Positions 51,123 to 59,877 of a stretch of 64,000 nt of DNA are shown here, one piece after another. Numbering within the stretch: position 1 is the first letter of the stretch; the number at the start of each line of letters is the position of its first letter. The notes below the pieces were generated by a model. It saw only the letters and a program-made list of their open reading frames with translations, had not been told where the DNA came from and ran no database searches. The stretch comes from an uncultured Croceitalea sp. (GTDB lineage Bacteria > Bacteroidota > Bacteroidia > Flavobacteriales > Flavobacteriaceae). Where the stretch lies: contig CANLXH010000001.1 of NCBI GenBank assembly GCA_947495075.1, forward strand, positions 1,488,001 to 1,552,000. Reading direction: 5' to 3'. Both the position numbers and the translations under genes were made by a program.

Positions 51123-52129
51123 TATGATGCTTGAAAAATTTCGATATAAAATCCGTTTGGAGTCTCCAATACACAAGCTTTACCAGTACCATGAATATAA
51201 TCGGAGACTTCTTGTATTTCTGAAATCACCTTAATATTCTTCGCATTGGCATTTGCCATTACCTTATCAATATCACTGGTATGAAAAGAATACATCCCTA
51301 GACCTTGATTGGGCAAGCAACTTTGCACACCCGTATCTATCATATTACCGTCTTTAAAGTCTAGCAATAAATAGTGGTTCTGCGCTGCTTCTTTTGCATA
51401 AATACCACAAAAACGGAAAGGGGTTCCTGTTTTTACTCCTAAAGCCCCTTCATCTGCAGCTTCCCAGACAGAATCAAATAAAATATAATGTTCCAACACA
51501 TCTGTAAAAAAAGCAACTTCAGCATCTGAATCTTTTGCTACAAAAGCGGAATATCCCGGTCCACCAAAACCATCTGCCGGGTCACAGGGTGCCAACTGTG
51601 GATAGTTTACGCGTTCAATACCCACACAGTGTAGATAATCCGGACCTTGATAAATTGTTTCGAGATAATGACCTTTGTCACCATTAGCACGAACAATATC
51701 TCCTAATTGCATTGGTGCCATTGCTTTCACCCCATATTCTTGCATACGCTTATCCATTGCTTTGGCATCAGACGTTGGAAAACCCAAAGAAAAAGAACCT
51801 AATTCATATGAGCTGTAGCTATTATGAATTTGTGGGGTTTCCGTTTTAAGGTGTAGAATACGTAATTGAATTAAGCTAGGAACCGTTGCACGATAACAGT
51901 GATACAGGTCGTAGTCAACATCAGAAGGGATATTCCAAAATTTCTTTTGCTTACTTTTTTCTTCATCCGTTAAGACAACCGCATCAAACTGCATTTTCAT
52001 GACCTCACCGTAAAAATGTTTATATCCTTCTAAATCTACCGTACAAAGGGTAGCCGTATGGATATAACTGGTTAAAGCTCCTTTTCCAATTCCATTAGGA
52101 ATATCAAGTGTTGTTTGTTTCATAAGCAT
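51122..52129 (-). CDS. Two-domain VOC-fold protein
   Basis: The 335-aa protein has two VOC modules (YIHTATLCTVDLEGYKHFYG at the N-terminus, YSAFVAKDSDAEVAFFTDVL in the middle) and the ending VLETPNGFYIEIFQAS. Starts at 52129 and 52123 are both ATG and only two codons apart. It is coupled to the downstream 187-aa gene and lies 5 nt after the peroxiredoxin. It belongs to the VOC set of the cluster. Confidence 0.82.
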   Translation of the reverse strand: MLMKQTTLDIPNGIGKGALTSYIHTATLCTVDLEGYKHFYGEVMKMQFDAVVLTDEEKSKQKKFWNIPSDVDYDLYHCYRATVPSLIQLRILHLKTETPQIHNSYSSYELGSFSLGFPTSDAKAMDKRMQEYGVKAMAPMQLGDIVRANGDKGHYLETIYQGPDYLHCVGIERVNYPQLAPCDPADGFGGPGYSAFVAKDSDAEVAFFTDVLEHYILFDSVWEAADEGALGVKTGTPFRFCGIYAKEAAQNHYLLLDFKDGNMIDTGVQSCLPNQGLGMYSFHTSDIDKVMANANAKNIKVISEIQEVSDYIHGTGKACVLETPNGFYIEIFQAS

Positions 52130-52134
52130 ATATT

Positions 52135-52602
52135 TTATAGACTTTCTAAAGTGTTTTTAATGTTTTCAAAACTTGGTAATGATTTTCCATCCGTGGTTTC
52201 GACATATTGTACCACTCCTTCACCATCAATTACAAAGGCAGAACGCATTGAAAAACCCGTCATCCCTGCAAAATCACCATCGAACAAAACACCGTAATCT
52301 TTGCTTACTTGGCGGTTAAAATCTGAGCCTAATGGAAAATCAAGGTTGTTCTCTTTTGAAAACTTATCCAGCACAAAAGGTGAATCAACAGAAACTCCCA
52401 CTACATTGGCATTTAATGAAGCATAATCGTTTTCCTCACCATTGGCAGTACATAATTGTTCGGTACAAACACTGGTAAACGCTAATGGAAAAAAATGAAG
52501 AATTAGATTCTTGCCTTTATAATCACTTAATTGAATCGGTTCTAAATCAGTTCCTACTAATTTGAAATCCGGAGCTTTTTGCCCAATAGTCAGTGCTGCC
52601 AT
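52135..52602 (-). CDS. Peroxiredoxin (AhpC/TSA family)
   Basis: The 155-aa thioredoxin-fold protein has LGTDLEP-like start sequence and the peroxidatic motif PLAFTSVCTEQLC. The cysteines in TSVCTEQLC, spaced by four residues, fit the Bcp/AhpE-like branch. It reduces hydroperoxides or organic peroxides. Its place in the VOC/oxidoreductase operon hints at a peroxide by-product of the pathway. Confidence 0.88.
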   Translation of the reverse strand: MAALTIGQKAPDFKLVGTDLEPIQLSDYKGKNLILHFFPLAFTSVCTEQLCTANGEENDYASLNANVVGVSVDSPFVLDKFSKENNLDFPLGSDFNRQVSKDYGVLFDGDFAGMTGFSMRSAFVIDGEGVVQYVETTDGKSLPSFENIKNTLESL

Positions 52603-52632
52603 AGTATTTTTTTACAGCCATATCGAAGCGAT

Positions 52633-52655
52633 ATCTCGACTACGCTCGATGTGAC
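52633..52655 (+). repeat. Dispersed 23-nt intergenic repeat, copy A
   Basis: The sequence ATCTCGACTACGCTCGATGT with the trailing GAC also occurs at 63226-63248 with a short difference (tac versus tca). Both lie between genes of the cluster. Repeats of this kind are spread through flavobacterial genomes. Confidence 0.5.
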
Positions 52656-52666
52656 TAAAGTATATT

Positions 52667-53569
52667 TTACTCTTCTTTTGCTTTTTCTTCTGCTGCTTTC
52701 TTGGCAGCAATATGTTTTTTATACACCGTCCAAGAAGTTTCATTTTCTCGTTTATCATCTTTTGCAGGAGGGTTCATGTAAAGTGGATAGCGTTCTTTAA
52801 GTATTTTTTGAATTCTTGGCCATATTTTATCCTTATCCAAAACACTTTCACCAGTGGAATTCACTACCATTATACCCTGCTTGCCTCCCATATTCATCCA
52901 TGGTAACCATTGTGCAATGCGTGACCATGAAATACTTGATGTTTTCAAATCCCTTACTTTAGGATTTGTCAATTCTTCTGTGGAATAATAGGTGTTAAAG
53001 ATTTCCATAGCGTGGTACTTACCACCCACTGCATTTTGATATTCACCTCCTAAAGGATTATTGTAAAAAAGGGGATATTCATAAGAAGTCACAGCAACAT
53101 CTCCGTATTGACGAAAGGAAAATGTAGCTCTATCTTCACCCTTCTCATCTTTCTCATAAATGTAACTACGAAGACTAACTGGGTCATTAGCAACATGTAG
53201 CACTTCAACGGTTTCTCCTGTCCATGGGTTTTCCCAAGTATCTAAAATTTCATTGGTCTTAGGGTCTAAATACATCATAATTTCACGACCCACACTACGA
53301 AACCCTTGTCCTTTAACATCATCTTCAACACAATCGCATTGTCTTACATTTATACCAACAACATTAAAAATGTTCTTGTCTTTTTCACCTTCAATGCGAC
53401 TATACATACGTCCTTCCCACATACCATAAACAGGTTTGCCCTCTTCCAAAGTATTACAAACTGTTTTTTGAAGCATCTGTAGCGCTTCTATACCTTTAAA
53501 TTCTTTTTTTTGTGCTTGTAGTGTTAATACAAAAACGATACTTAGCATTAGTGAGATTCTTGTTTTCAT
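52667..53569 (-). CDS. Exported DUF1838 family protein
   Basis: From ATG 53569 the protein has 300 aa with a signal peptide (ISLMLSIVFVLTLQAQ). The DUF1838 signature is visible: VYGMWEGRMYSRIEGE, FNVVGINVRQCDCVEDDVKG, YLDPKTNEILDTWENPWTGE, VLHVANDPVSLRSYIYE. The function of DUF1838 is unproven. The longer reading to 53611 would put 14 residues before the signal peptide and is rejected. Confidence 0.85.
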   Translation of the reverse strand: MKTRISLMLSIVFVLTLQAQKKEFKGIEALQMLQKTVCNTLEEGKPVYGMWEGRMYSRIEGEKDKNIFNVVGINVRQCDCVEDDVKGQGFRSVGREIMMYLDPKTNEILDTWENPWTGETVEVLHVANDPVSLRSYIYEKDEKGEDRATFSFRQYGDVAVTSYEYPLFYNNPLGGEYQNAVGGKYHAMEIFNTYYSTEELTNPKVRDLKTSSISWSRIAQWLPWMNMGGKQGIMVVNSTGESVLDKDKIWPRIQKILKERYPLYMNPPAKDDKRENETSWTVYKKHIAAKKAAEEKAKEE

Positions 53570-53580
53570 TTGTGTTTTAT

Positions 53581-54537
53581 TTAGTTGTTCTTTTCTAAAA
53601 ATTCCCACCATACTCCATCAGGACTTTTTAATGCAAAGCATTGTACTTTCCCGTAAGGAGCCATGGTTATTTGTTTTATAGGTTGATATATTTCAACTCC
53701 TTTTTTCAAAAGTGATTCATAGTACATTTGTAAATGATTCACTTCGCATCTATAGAGTAATAATCCTCGATTTGGTGGAACGGCTTTGCTTGAAAAATTC
53801 TTTCCTGTTATTCCTTCAAATTCACAAGTCTGAAACATAACATCTCTCGACCCATCCAATGAAAAAATATTTGCTTTACAAGTCACCTCTTCTATCATAT
53901 TCATAGGAATATTGAACATATTTTCTATAGGAGCATCTTTTTTTACTTCATATTCGTTCAAAAGGGAAAAGCCTAATTTGTTGACATAGAAGTCTTGAGT
54001 TTCTTCTAAATTCTTTACGGTAAGAGAAGAATTATACACATGAGAGGGGATTTTATAGCCTTCAGGAAGTTCTAAAGGCGGCTGTACCCTGTGAGTAAAA
54101 GCAATAATGATATCATCATAACCTTTCATTAAAATATCATATAGCTCAAAAGGTCCCATTTTTTGCAACAAAGGGTCACTTAATCCGTGCCACCCCAAAT
54201 CGCGTATTTCATCAAATGTTTGTGTCACTTCTGGAACACGAAGATTAATATCCATGATACCACCAATATCCCATGGATTTTGGGAAGAACGAATATACTC
54301 TTGAAATACACCCTCGTATTTAATCAAACGCAAGGAACCTGCTTCATGGTCATTAAAACGAATCAACTTTTCATTAGCGGTTACTTTTTCACCTAGGTCC
54401 CAAAAGTTTAAGACACTTCTATCTGTTTTATATTCTCCAATAACATCAAAACCACCATAATTACAGAAAAAGTTAGTTACTTTTTCCATATTGCCTACAC
54501 TATATACAACTTCTAAAATAGTATTTAGTTGAAACAT
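53581..54537 (-). CDS. Two-domain VOC-fold protein (paralogue of the 47.1-kb protein)
   Basis: From ATG 54537 the protein has 318 aa: ILEVVYSVGNMEKVTNFFCN, RSSQNPWDIGGIMDINLRVP, DIIIAFTHRVQPPLELPEGY and the end SPDGVWWEFLEKNN. The same three blocks occur in the 47093-48079 protein (for example AWDWGGIFDINMRTP), so the two are paralogues. A palindromic operator lies 32 nt upstream. It is the first gene of the six-gene operon down to the MFS transporter. Confidence 0.85.
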   Translation of the reverse strand: MFQLNTILEVVYSVGNMEKVTNFFCNYGGFDVIGEYKTDRSVLNFWDLGEKVTANEKLIRFNDHEAGSLRLIKYEGVFQEYIRSSQNPWDIGGIMDINLRVPEVTQTFDEIRDLGWHGLSDPLLQKMGPFELYDILMKGYDDIIIAFTHRVQPPLELPEGYKIPSHVYNSSLTVKNLEETQDFYVNKLGFSLLNEYEVKKDAPIENMFNIPMNMIEEVTCKANIFSLDGSRDVMFQTCEFEGITGKNFSSKAVPPNRGLLLYRCEVNHLQMYYESLLKKGVEIYQPIKQITMAPYGKVQCFALKSPDGVWWEFLEKNN

Positions 54538-54568
54538 TGGTTTTTGATTCTGTAACAAGATAATAAAA

Positions 54569-54589
54569 ATAGTTAATCATATTAACTAT
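54569..54589. promoter_or_regulatory. Perfect palindromic operator of the VOC operon
   Basis: ATAGTTAAT-cat-ATTAACTAT is a perfect 21-nt palindrome upstream of the VOC gene. It has the same GTTAA-N5-TTAAC core and spacing as the site at 58348-58370. Confidence 0.7.
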
Positions 54590-54628
54590 TAATGAAGTTA
54601 ATAATATTTTATATTTAGTTTGACTCAT

Positions 54629-54658
54629 AAAAAAACCCGTATTGTAAAAAATACGGGG
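54629..54658 (-). terminator. Terminator of the hyuB operon
   Basis: CCCGTATT and AATACGGG form a stem with a 6-nt loop. On the minus strand it is followed by a T run. It lies just after the NTF2-like gene and separates the hyuB operon from the VOC operon. Confidence 0.85.
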
Positions 54659-54681
54659 TCTTAAAATAGTTTTAAAGTTTG

Positions 54682-55107
54682 TTATTTATCCTTTTTCAAC
54701 CAATCACCAACACCATAGGGGTCGGGATGTGCAGCAGAAACATGCTCGTGACGAATTTTCCAATCGTCATCTACTTTCTTCATCACAAAGGATGAGCGAA
54801 AAGTAGTCTTGATTTCTTTGTCTCCTATGGAAATGTATAAATCGGTTATACCGCTAATCCACCCCATATCACCTACGATTTCTTCGTAGGGACCTTCCGT
54901 CCAAATAATCTTATCTAAGGAAATCGAAGAGGTAACAAAACCACCCCATCCTTTCATAATCATACTGAACCCTTTAGTCGCCAAACGTGGTCCTTCCAAG
55001 ACTACATAAGTATCTTCATCTGGGCAGTATCCATTATTAATTTCGTCCATATCGCGCTCCGATATGGCATTCCAAAATTTTCGAATTCTCTGTTGAAGTA
55101 TGCCCAT
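54682..55107 (-). CDS. NTF2-like (SnoaL/DUF4440-type) protein
   Basis: The 141-aa protein has the cone-shaped NTF2 pattern: FWNAISERDMDEINNGYCPD, a strand-rich middle and the end SSFVMKKVDDDWKIRHEHVS. Such proteins act as small isomerases, lyases or hydratases, or have no activity. Its start overlaps the stop of the 120-aa gene (TAATG). It is the last gene of the hyuB operon. Confidence 0.8.
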   Translation of the reverse strand: MGILQQRIRKFWNAISERDMDEINNGYCPDEDTYVVLEGPRLATKGFSMIMKGWGGFVTSSISLDKIIWTEGPYEEIVGDMGWISGITDLYISIGDKEIKTTFRSSFVMKKVDDDWKIRHEHVSAAHPDPYGVGDWLKKDK

Positions 55108-55469
55108 TACATTTCGTTGATATCGTTAGCAATCTCTTCTAACGATTTATCAGGATTCTCCAATTCTTCTTGTTCTTGTTGTACAATTCGAAGTACTCGA
55201 CCAATATACTCAGCATGCCATATTTGGCGTTGCTCCTCCTGTTCTTTCGTCTCTGGCACAAAAGTTTCAATATCTTCACGAGTTACCACACCTTTTTTTT
55301 CCAATAGGCGCTCAATACTATCCATACGCTCTCGCATTACGGCCAACTCCCCTGCTATGGCCATGGTAATATTCAAAACACGTTCCACTGCAGCATCATC
55401 ATGAAAATAAGGTCGTTTACCCTTAGGCTTATTTGAAGCTAATTTTATATAATCTATTTTTTCTTCCAT
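55107..55469 (-). CDS. Hypothetical helical protein of the hyuB operon
   Basis: From ATG 55469 the protein has 120 aa, all helical: AVERVLNITMAIAGELAVMR, MDSIERLLEKKGVVTREDIE, and a Glu/Gln-rich C-terminal helix. No family recognised. It looks like a small subunit or cofactor-binding partner and is coupled (TAATG) to the NTF2-like gene. Confidence 0.65.
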   Translation of the reverse strand: MEEKIDYIKLASNKPKGKRPYFHDDAAVERVLNITMAIAGELAVMRERMDSIERLLEKKGVVTREDIETFVPETKEQEEQRQIWHAEYIGRVLRIVQQEQEELENPDKSLEEIANDINEM

Positions 55470-55510
55470 GTTATAAATTCTATTTTCATTTCCACGAGAG
55501 CGGAAACCCA

Positions 55511-56698
55511 CTAATTTTTAATAGCACCAAATACATTCCAAATTGGAGAACGCCCGTGATCCTCTGGCTCATCTGCTTTTTGTGAACCGTCGTCCAAATC
55601 GTTTTCTGCTTTTGCTCCAATTTGCATAAAATCTTCCTCTCTAAATCCTGAAGATTTCATTAAATCGACTGGTTCAATATCATGCATTTTGGACCAATAC
55701 GGCTCATTGTTATAAAGTGCATCCCAATCTCGGATGAACTTTTCAAATAAACTCATATCATCAGTATATTGAGGTTGCTCAATGTGCAAAGTCAAACCTT
55801 TTGGTTTCAGTACGCGGTAAACCTCATCCATGATATTATAAATGGATTTTCCACCTGTTTCATGAAAGAACATGGTAGATTGCACCCAATCAAAAGATTC
55901 ATCTTCAAAGGTGGTTTTGGCAGCATCCATTTGCATAAATTTTACATTGGTGATGCCTAAATCCATCGCTCTTGCATGAGCATATCGTAACATTGGTGCA
56001 CCGGTATCTATTCCGATAACCTCTGCATCAGGAAACGCTTTTGCAATCGGTAATACATTATGACCCATACCACAACCAATATCTAAAATTCTTTTAGGGC
56101 TAAAATTAGGATAGGTTTTCTTTACCCAACTAACAATTGCTTTTCCTCCTCCATCACTGTAGCGGCCTAAAAGTCCAGCAGTAGTTACGAAAAGCCCTGT
56201 GTCATAATTTGCAGCAGGGGTTACATCATCTTCAATAAGTTCGGTGTGATAGCTACCTGGCATAATGTGATTGTCGCATGCTAATAAATAGGGAGGCACA
56301 GCAACATTTTCATCAAGTATCAAGGAATCTTTACCCTCATTCAAAGCTCTGACTTTATCTCGTAATTCTGCTGCTTGACGCAAAACTATAGAGCGTCCAG
56401 CTTGTTGTCTCATCTCCATTGTGCTTCTTCTTAAGGAAGACCAAACTTGGTAATGGGCATCTTTACTTATCGCTTCTTTTAGTTCTTCGGTAGATGCTAT
56501 TTTTCTACCGTGTTCTTTCTCAAATTTAGGTTCTACCCTATTTTCAAAAGCCACTTTATTACCTGTAGACACATGAGCCAAATGCTTGTTCAAATTTGCC
56601 AAGAAATTGTATCTAGCTCTTTCATCGTGGTTCATCTCGGGAAAAACAGCATGCTGTGCTATTTTATTATAAACTGGAGGTAAGTTTCGTACGCTCAT
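55511..56698 (-). CDS. Class I SAM-dependent methyltransferase
   Basis: The 395-aa protein has a helical N-terminal half (residues 1-180) and a C-terminal Rossmann domain: ILDIGCGMGHNVLPIAKAFP (motif I), AEVIGIDTGAPMLRYAHARA, FDWVQSTMFFHETG and YRVLKPKGLTLHIEQP. It methylates a small molecule or natural product, to judge from the UbiE/Coq5-like core. Within the operon it lies between hyuB and the small helical gene. Confidence 0.88.
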   Translation of the reverse strand: MSVRNLPPVYNKIAQHAVFPEMNHDERARYNFLANLNKHLAHVSTGNKVAFENRVEPKFEKEHGRKIASTEELKEAISKDAHYQVWSSLRRSTMEMRQQAGRSIVLRQAAELRDKVRALNEGKDSLILDENVAVPPYLLACDNHIMPGSYHTELIEDDVTPAANYDTGLFVTTAGLLGRYSDGGGKAIVSWVKKTYPNFSPKRILDIGCGMGHNVLPIAKAFPDAEVIGIDTGAPMLRYAHARAMDLGITNVKFMQMDAAKTTFEDESFDWVQSTMFFHETGGKSIYNIMDEVYRVLKPKGLTLHIEQPQYTDDMSLFEKFIRDWDALYNNEPYWSKMHDIEPVDLMKSSGFREEDFMQIGAKAENDLDDGSQKADEPEDHGRSPIWNVFGAIKN

Positions 56699-56709
56699 AA
56701 TTTTCTTTT

Positions 56710-58329
56710 TTAACTAATATATCCTAAAATTCTATCTTCTGCTATTGCAGTTTTATTTCTATCCGAAGGATTACCATATCCAGCACCTCCGGGAAGTGTG
56801 AGTATTAATTCTTCACCTGGGAATAACTTATCCAATCCTTTTGGTGGAAATTCCCGTTCTGGTATAATTTGGATGGATCCCATTTGTCCATCTTTACCCT
56901 CCAATATTCCTTTAGCAGGTGTCTGTGTTTTTTCTGTTAAGAGCGATATGTTCAAGGGCTTTTCTCCCACATTTACAAAGCTAAAACGTTGCCCTAAACC
57001 ACCTCTAAATTTACCATCACCTGCAGAATCCTGAAGTAGTGATTTCTCCGTAACACGAACGGCAACATCAGTTTCTAAAACTTCAATGGGAACATTGGCC
57101 ACATTTGTCGGGAAGCTTAATACATGTTCACCGTCCATATTGGGTCTGGCACCATAGCCTCCGTTTAAGAAAAAGTATTCCACAAATTCTTTGCCTTTGT
57201 GTTCACCATTTAAAACAATACACCAACAGGCACTACCACAATCTGCTTGTACTTGCTCTGGTACAGCTTTTGCCAAAGCTCCAAATACAACCGAGTGGAG
57301 CATATTACCTGTAATATTTCTGGCGCCGAGAGGAGAAGGTTTTTGAGCATTCACCAAACAACCTTTTGGAGCGGTAACTTTGATAGGATAAAAAGACCCG
57401 TCGTTATTTGGTACATCTGGACTAAATGTACATTTAATGGGGTACGCCGTATAGGCAAATGTATAATTCAATACTGCATTAATACTCAAAGGGTGTGCAC
57501 CTGAAGTACCTGTATAATCAGCATGAATTTCATCACCATTGATATTAATCGTGATTTCAAAATGGCAGCCGTTGCCTAATCCATCACCATCGGTATCATA
57601 TGAATATTGGTAGCTACCGTCAGGGGCAGCTAAAAGTGCTTCGCGCATGGCTTTTTCCGAAGCATTGATTACCGCATCTGCTAAATCTTGCAAATCGGTC
57701 AAGTCATTTTCTTGCATCAATTTCATCAGGGAACGAATACCCTGGTCGTTGGCTGCTATTTGTGCTCGAATATCACCAATGGTTTGGTCAGCGGCACGCA
57801 CATTATGTTCTAAAATATTGAACAACGTATCATTGGGCTTTCCTTCAGATATCAATTTCGTCGGTGGCACCATCAATCCTTCTTCATACAAATCACGGGA
57901 ACCTGCACCCCATAATACACCACCCATATCTGGTGAGTGCGCTATGGTTCCGATAAAACCTATCAAACTGCCTTCATGAAAAATAGGAGAAACAATACCT
58001 ATATCTGGTTTATGACCAGCACAAAGCCACGGGTCATTGGTCATTACGACATCCCCTTCTTTCCATGTTTCTAAAGGAAAATAATCTTTTAACAAAGCTT
58101 TGGTCAATATAGGCAATACACCCAAAAATGAAGGCACAGAAACACTTGATTGTGCAATTGACCTTCCTTTTCTATCCATCAAAACCACAGCAAAATCATT
58201 ACTCTCACGGGTAACCGTTGAAAATGAAGTTCGCTGTAAGGTCGTACCTGCTTCATCTACAATACTTATCAATCTTGACCATAATATACTTAAGGCTATC
58301 GGGTCAAATTTTGTTTCTGTTACTTGCAT
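56710..58329 (-). CDS. Hydantoinase/oxoprolinase B-type subunit
   Basis: The 539-aa protein is a HyuB-type subunit: FDPIALSILWSRLISIVDEA, RESNDFAVVLMDRKGRSIAQ, VVMTNDPWLCAGHKPDIGIV, NITGNMLHSVVFGALAKAVP, FRGGLGQRFSFVN and LPGGAGYGNPSDR. With HyuA it forms the ATP-dependent hydantoinase/oxoprolinase or acetone/acetophenone carboxylase type of enzyme. The substrate cannot be told from sequence. It is the first gene after the strongest palindromic operator. Confidence 0.9.
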   Translation of the reverse strand: MQVTETKFDPIALSILWSRLISIVDEAGTTLQRTSFSTVTRESNDFAVVLMDRKGRSIAQSSVSVPSFLGVLPILTKALLKDYFPLETWKEGDVVMTNDPWLCAGHKPDIGIVSPIFHEGSLIGFIGTIAHSPDMGGVLWGAGSRDLYEEGLMVPPTKLISEGKPNDTLFNILEHNVRAADQTIGDIRAQIAANDQGIRSLMKLMQENDLTDLQDLADAVINASEKAMREALLAAPDGSYQYSYDTDGDGLGNGCHFEITININGDEIHADYTGTSGAHPLSINAVLNYTFAYTAYPIKCTFSPDVPNNDGSFYPIKVTAPKGCLVNAQKPSPLGARNITGNMLHSVVFGALAKAVPEQVQADCGSACWCIVLNGEHKGKEFVEYFFLNGGYGARPNMDGEHVLSFPTNVANVPIEVLETDVAVRVTEKSLLQDSAGDGKFRGGLGQRFSFVNVGEKPLNISLLTEKTQTPAKGILEGKDGQMGSIQIIPEREFPPKGLDKLFPGEELILTLPGGAGYGNPSDRNKTAIAEDRILGYIS

Positions 58330-58347
58330 AAAAAACGATGCTAGAAA

Positions 58348-58370
58348 ATTAGTTAACTAAGTTAACTAAT
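58348..58370. promoter_or_regulatory. Perfect palindromic operator of the hyuB operon
   Basis: ATTAGTTAACT-a-AGTTAACTAAT is a perfect 23-nt palindrome 18 nt upstream of the hyuB start. The core GTTAA-N5-TTAAC is shared with 54569-54589. It is the best defined of the three related sites. Confidence 0.75.
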
Positions 58371-58394
58371 TTTTGATTAACTATTTATTCCTCA

Positions 58395-58430
58395 ATGTAA
58401 AAACTTCAAGATTTAACATGGTTTTTACAT
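58395..58430. terminator. Hairpin downstream of the FAD oxidoreductase gene
   Basis: ATGTAAAAAC and GTTTTTACAT form a perfect 10-bp inverted repeat around a 16-nt loop, 20 nt after the FAD gene's stop codon. It is AT-rich, so termination is plausible but weak. Confidence 0.4.
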
Positions 58431-58449
58431 GATTCTCTTACCATTTAAG

Positions 58450-59874
58450 CTAAAGGGTTCTTCCTAAAATTCGCCCAAAACTTAGCGCTGGTGTTATGGC
58501 CATACCGCTGCAAAAAGAACTTCCGCTAGTTGCCCCTAGTCCTAAAAACTCTCCTGCTCCATATAAGCCTTCCATGGGTTGACTTTGCGCATCCAGAATT
58601 TGTAGCTCCTTGTTTACTTTAATACCACCGAAAGTAACCAAGACCGAAGCATGGACTTTTAGCGCATAAAATGGTGCTTCTTTAATCGGGTCTTCTAAAA
58701 ATTCTCGTCCAAAATCATGGTCCTTTTTCGTTTCTACCATTGTATTGTAATCTTCAATAGTGGTTTTTAAATTATCCGCTGGCAATCCTGTTTTTTTGGC
58801 CAAGGCTTCAATAGAATCGGCCATCACCAGTGCCCTATTTTTTTTCGCCTCTTCCTTCATTTGCGCTACAGTCCAACCAATTATTACGGGATTGTGATGT
58901 CCATTGTGGTCATTAGAATTCAATGCTTTTTCATCAAAAACTACCCAAAAACACCAATCTGGTTGTTTCATTGTGGTTAGTTCACGCGTCTCAGGGCTTA
59001 CCTCATCTTCTCGTATAAATCTTTTCCCATGCGCATTCACATAAATGTCTCTAGGCTGGCGATAAACCGAGGTCAATACCATGGCCCAAGCTTTATTGAA
59101 ATCTACACGACCACTACCAGCTTCCTCTTCCATACCACCTAAACTAGGTAGGTGAAAATCACCTAAACGAAACTTTGCCCCGTGTTTTTCAACAATCATA
59201 TGTCCGTCTGCTGTCGCTGTCGGGTAACAGCTGCTCACTAAAGGAATATCTCCATGCTTCTCTTGAAAATAAGCAGGGTTACTTCCGTAACCTCCTGTTG
59301 TAATGACTATGTTTTTTCCATGGTAGCTCAGTTCTCCCGAAGGAGTTTCACAAACTACCGTATCATATCTTTTACCTGTTTTTCCTAATCCTGCAAAGGA
59401 ATGGTCAAAATGAATATCGATGTTGCCACTAGCTACATACTTCTCCCAAAGTGGAAGGAGCACCTTATAAATACTAATTGCCTTTTCAGGGCCATAGATA
59501 GTCCGAGCTGTATTATAAGCTACATGGCCATAGATTATTCTTGGACATTCTGGAGCCCATTCCATGCCAATATCGTCTAACCATTGAATGGTCTTAGGAG
59601 CTTCATAAACCGCTTTCTCTATCAAGTCTAAATCGCCTGATTTGTTGTTTATTCTATAAATATCAGCCAGATGCTTTTCTGGGGAATCTTCAATACCCTT
59701 TTCTTTTTGGAGATGTGTTCCTCCTGCACTCATATGACCACCAGACCAATGCATTGCGCCTCCAACGTAATCAGCCTTTTCAAGGACGCCCACTTTAAGA
59801 CCTCTTTCAGCTGCAGTTATAGCACACGCCATCCCTGAAGTACCAGCACCAACAATAAGAATATCGTAAACCAT
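58450..59874 (-). CDS. FAD-dependent oxidoreductase (FAD_binding_2 type)
   Basis: The 474-aa flavoprotein starts with the dinucleotide-binding DILIVGAGTSGMACAITAAE (GxGxxG) and EKADYVGGAMHWSGGHMSAG, and ends with GLYGAGEFLGLGATSGSSFC, the glycine-rich FAD contact of fumarate-reductase and 3-ketosteroid-dehydrogenase-like enzymes. It oxidises or reduces a cyclic or enone substrate of unknown identity. It follows hyuA by 3 nt. Confidence 0.9.
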   Translation of the reverse strand: MVYDILIVGAGTSGMACAITAAERGLKVGVLEKADYVGGAMHWSGGHMSAGGTHLQKEKGIEDSPEKHLADIYRINNKSGDLDLIEKAVYEAPKTIQWLDDIGMEWAPECPRIIYGHVAYNTARTIYGPEKAISIYKVLLPLWEKYVASGNIDIHFDHSFAGLGKTGKRYDTVVCETPSGELSYHGKNIVITTGGYGSNPAYFQEKHGDIPLVSSCYPTATADGHMIVEKHGAKFRLGDFHLPSLGGMEEEAGSGRVDFNKAWAMVLTSVYRQPRDIYVNAHGKRFIREDEVSPETRELTTMKQPDWCFWVVFDEKALNSNDHNGHHNPVIIGWTVAQMKEEAKKNRALVMADSIEALAKKTGLPADNLKTTIEDYNTMVETKKDHDFGREFLEDPIKEAPFYALKVHASVLVTFGGIKVNKELQILDAQSQPMEGLYGAGEFLGLGATSGSSFCSGMAITPALSFGRILGRTL

Positions 59875-59877
59875 GTT

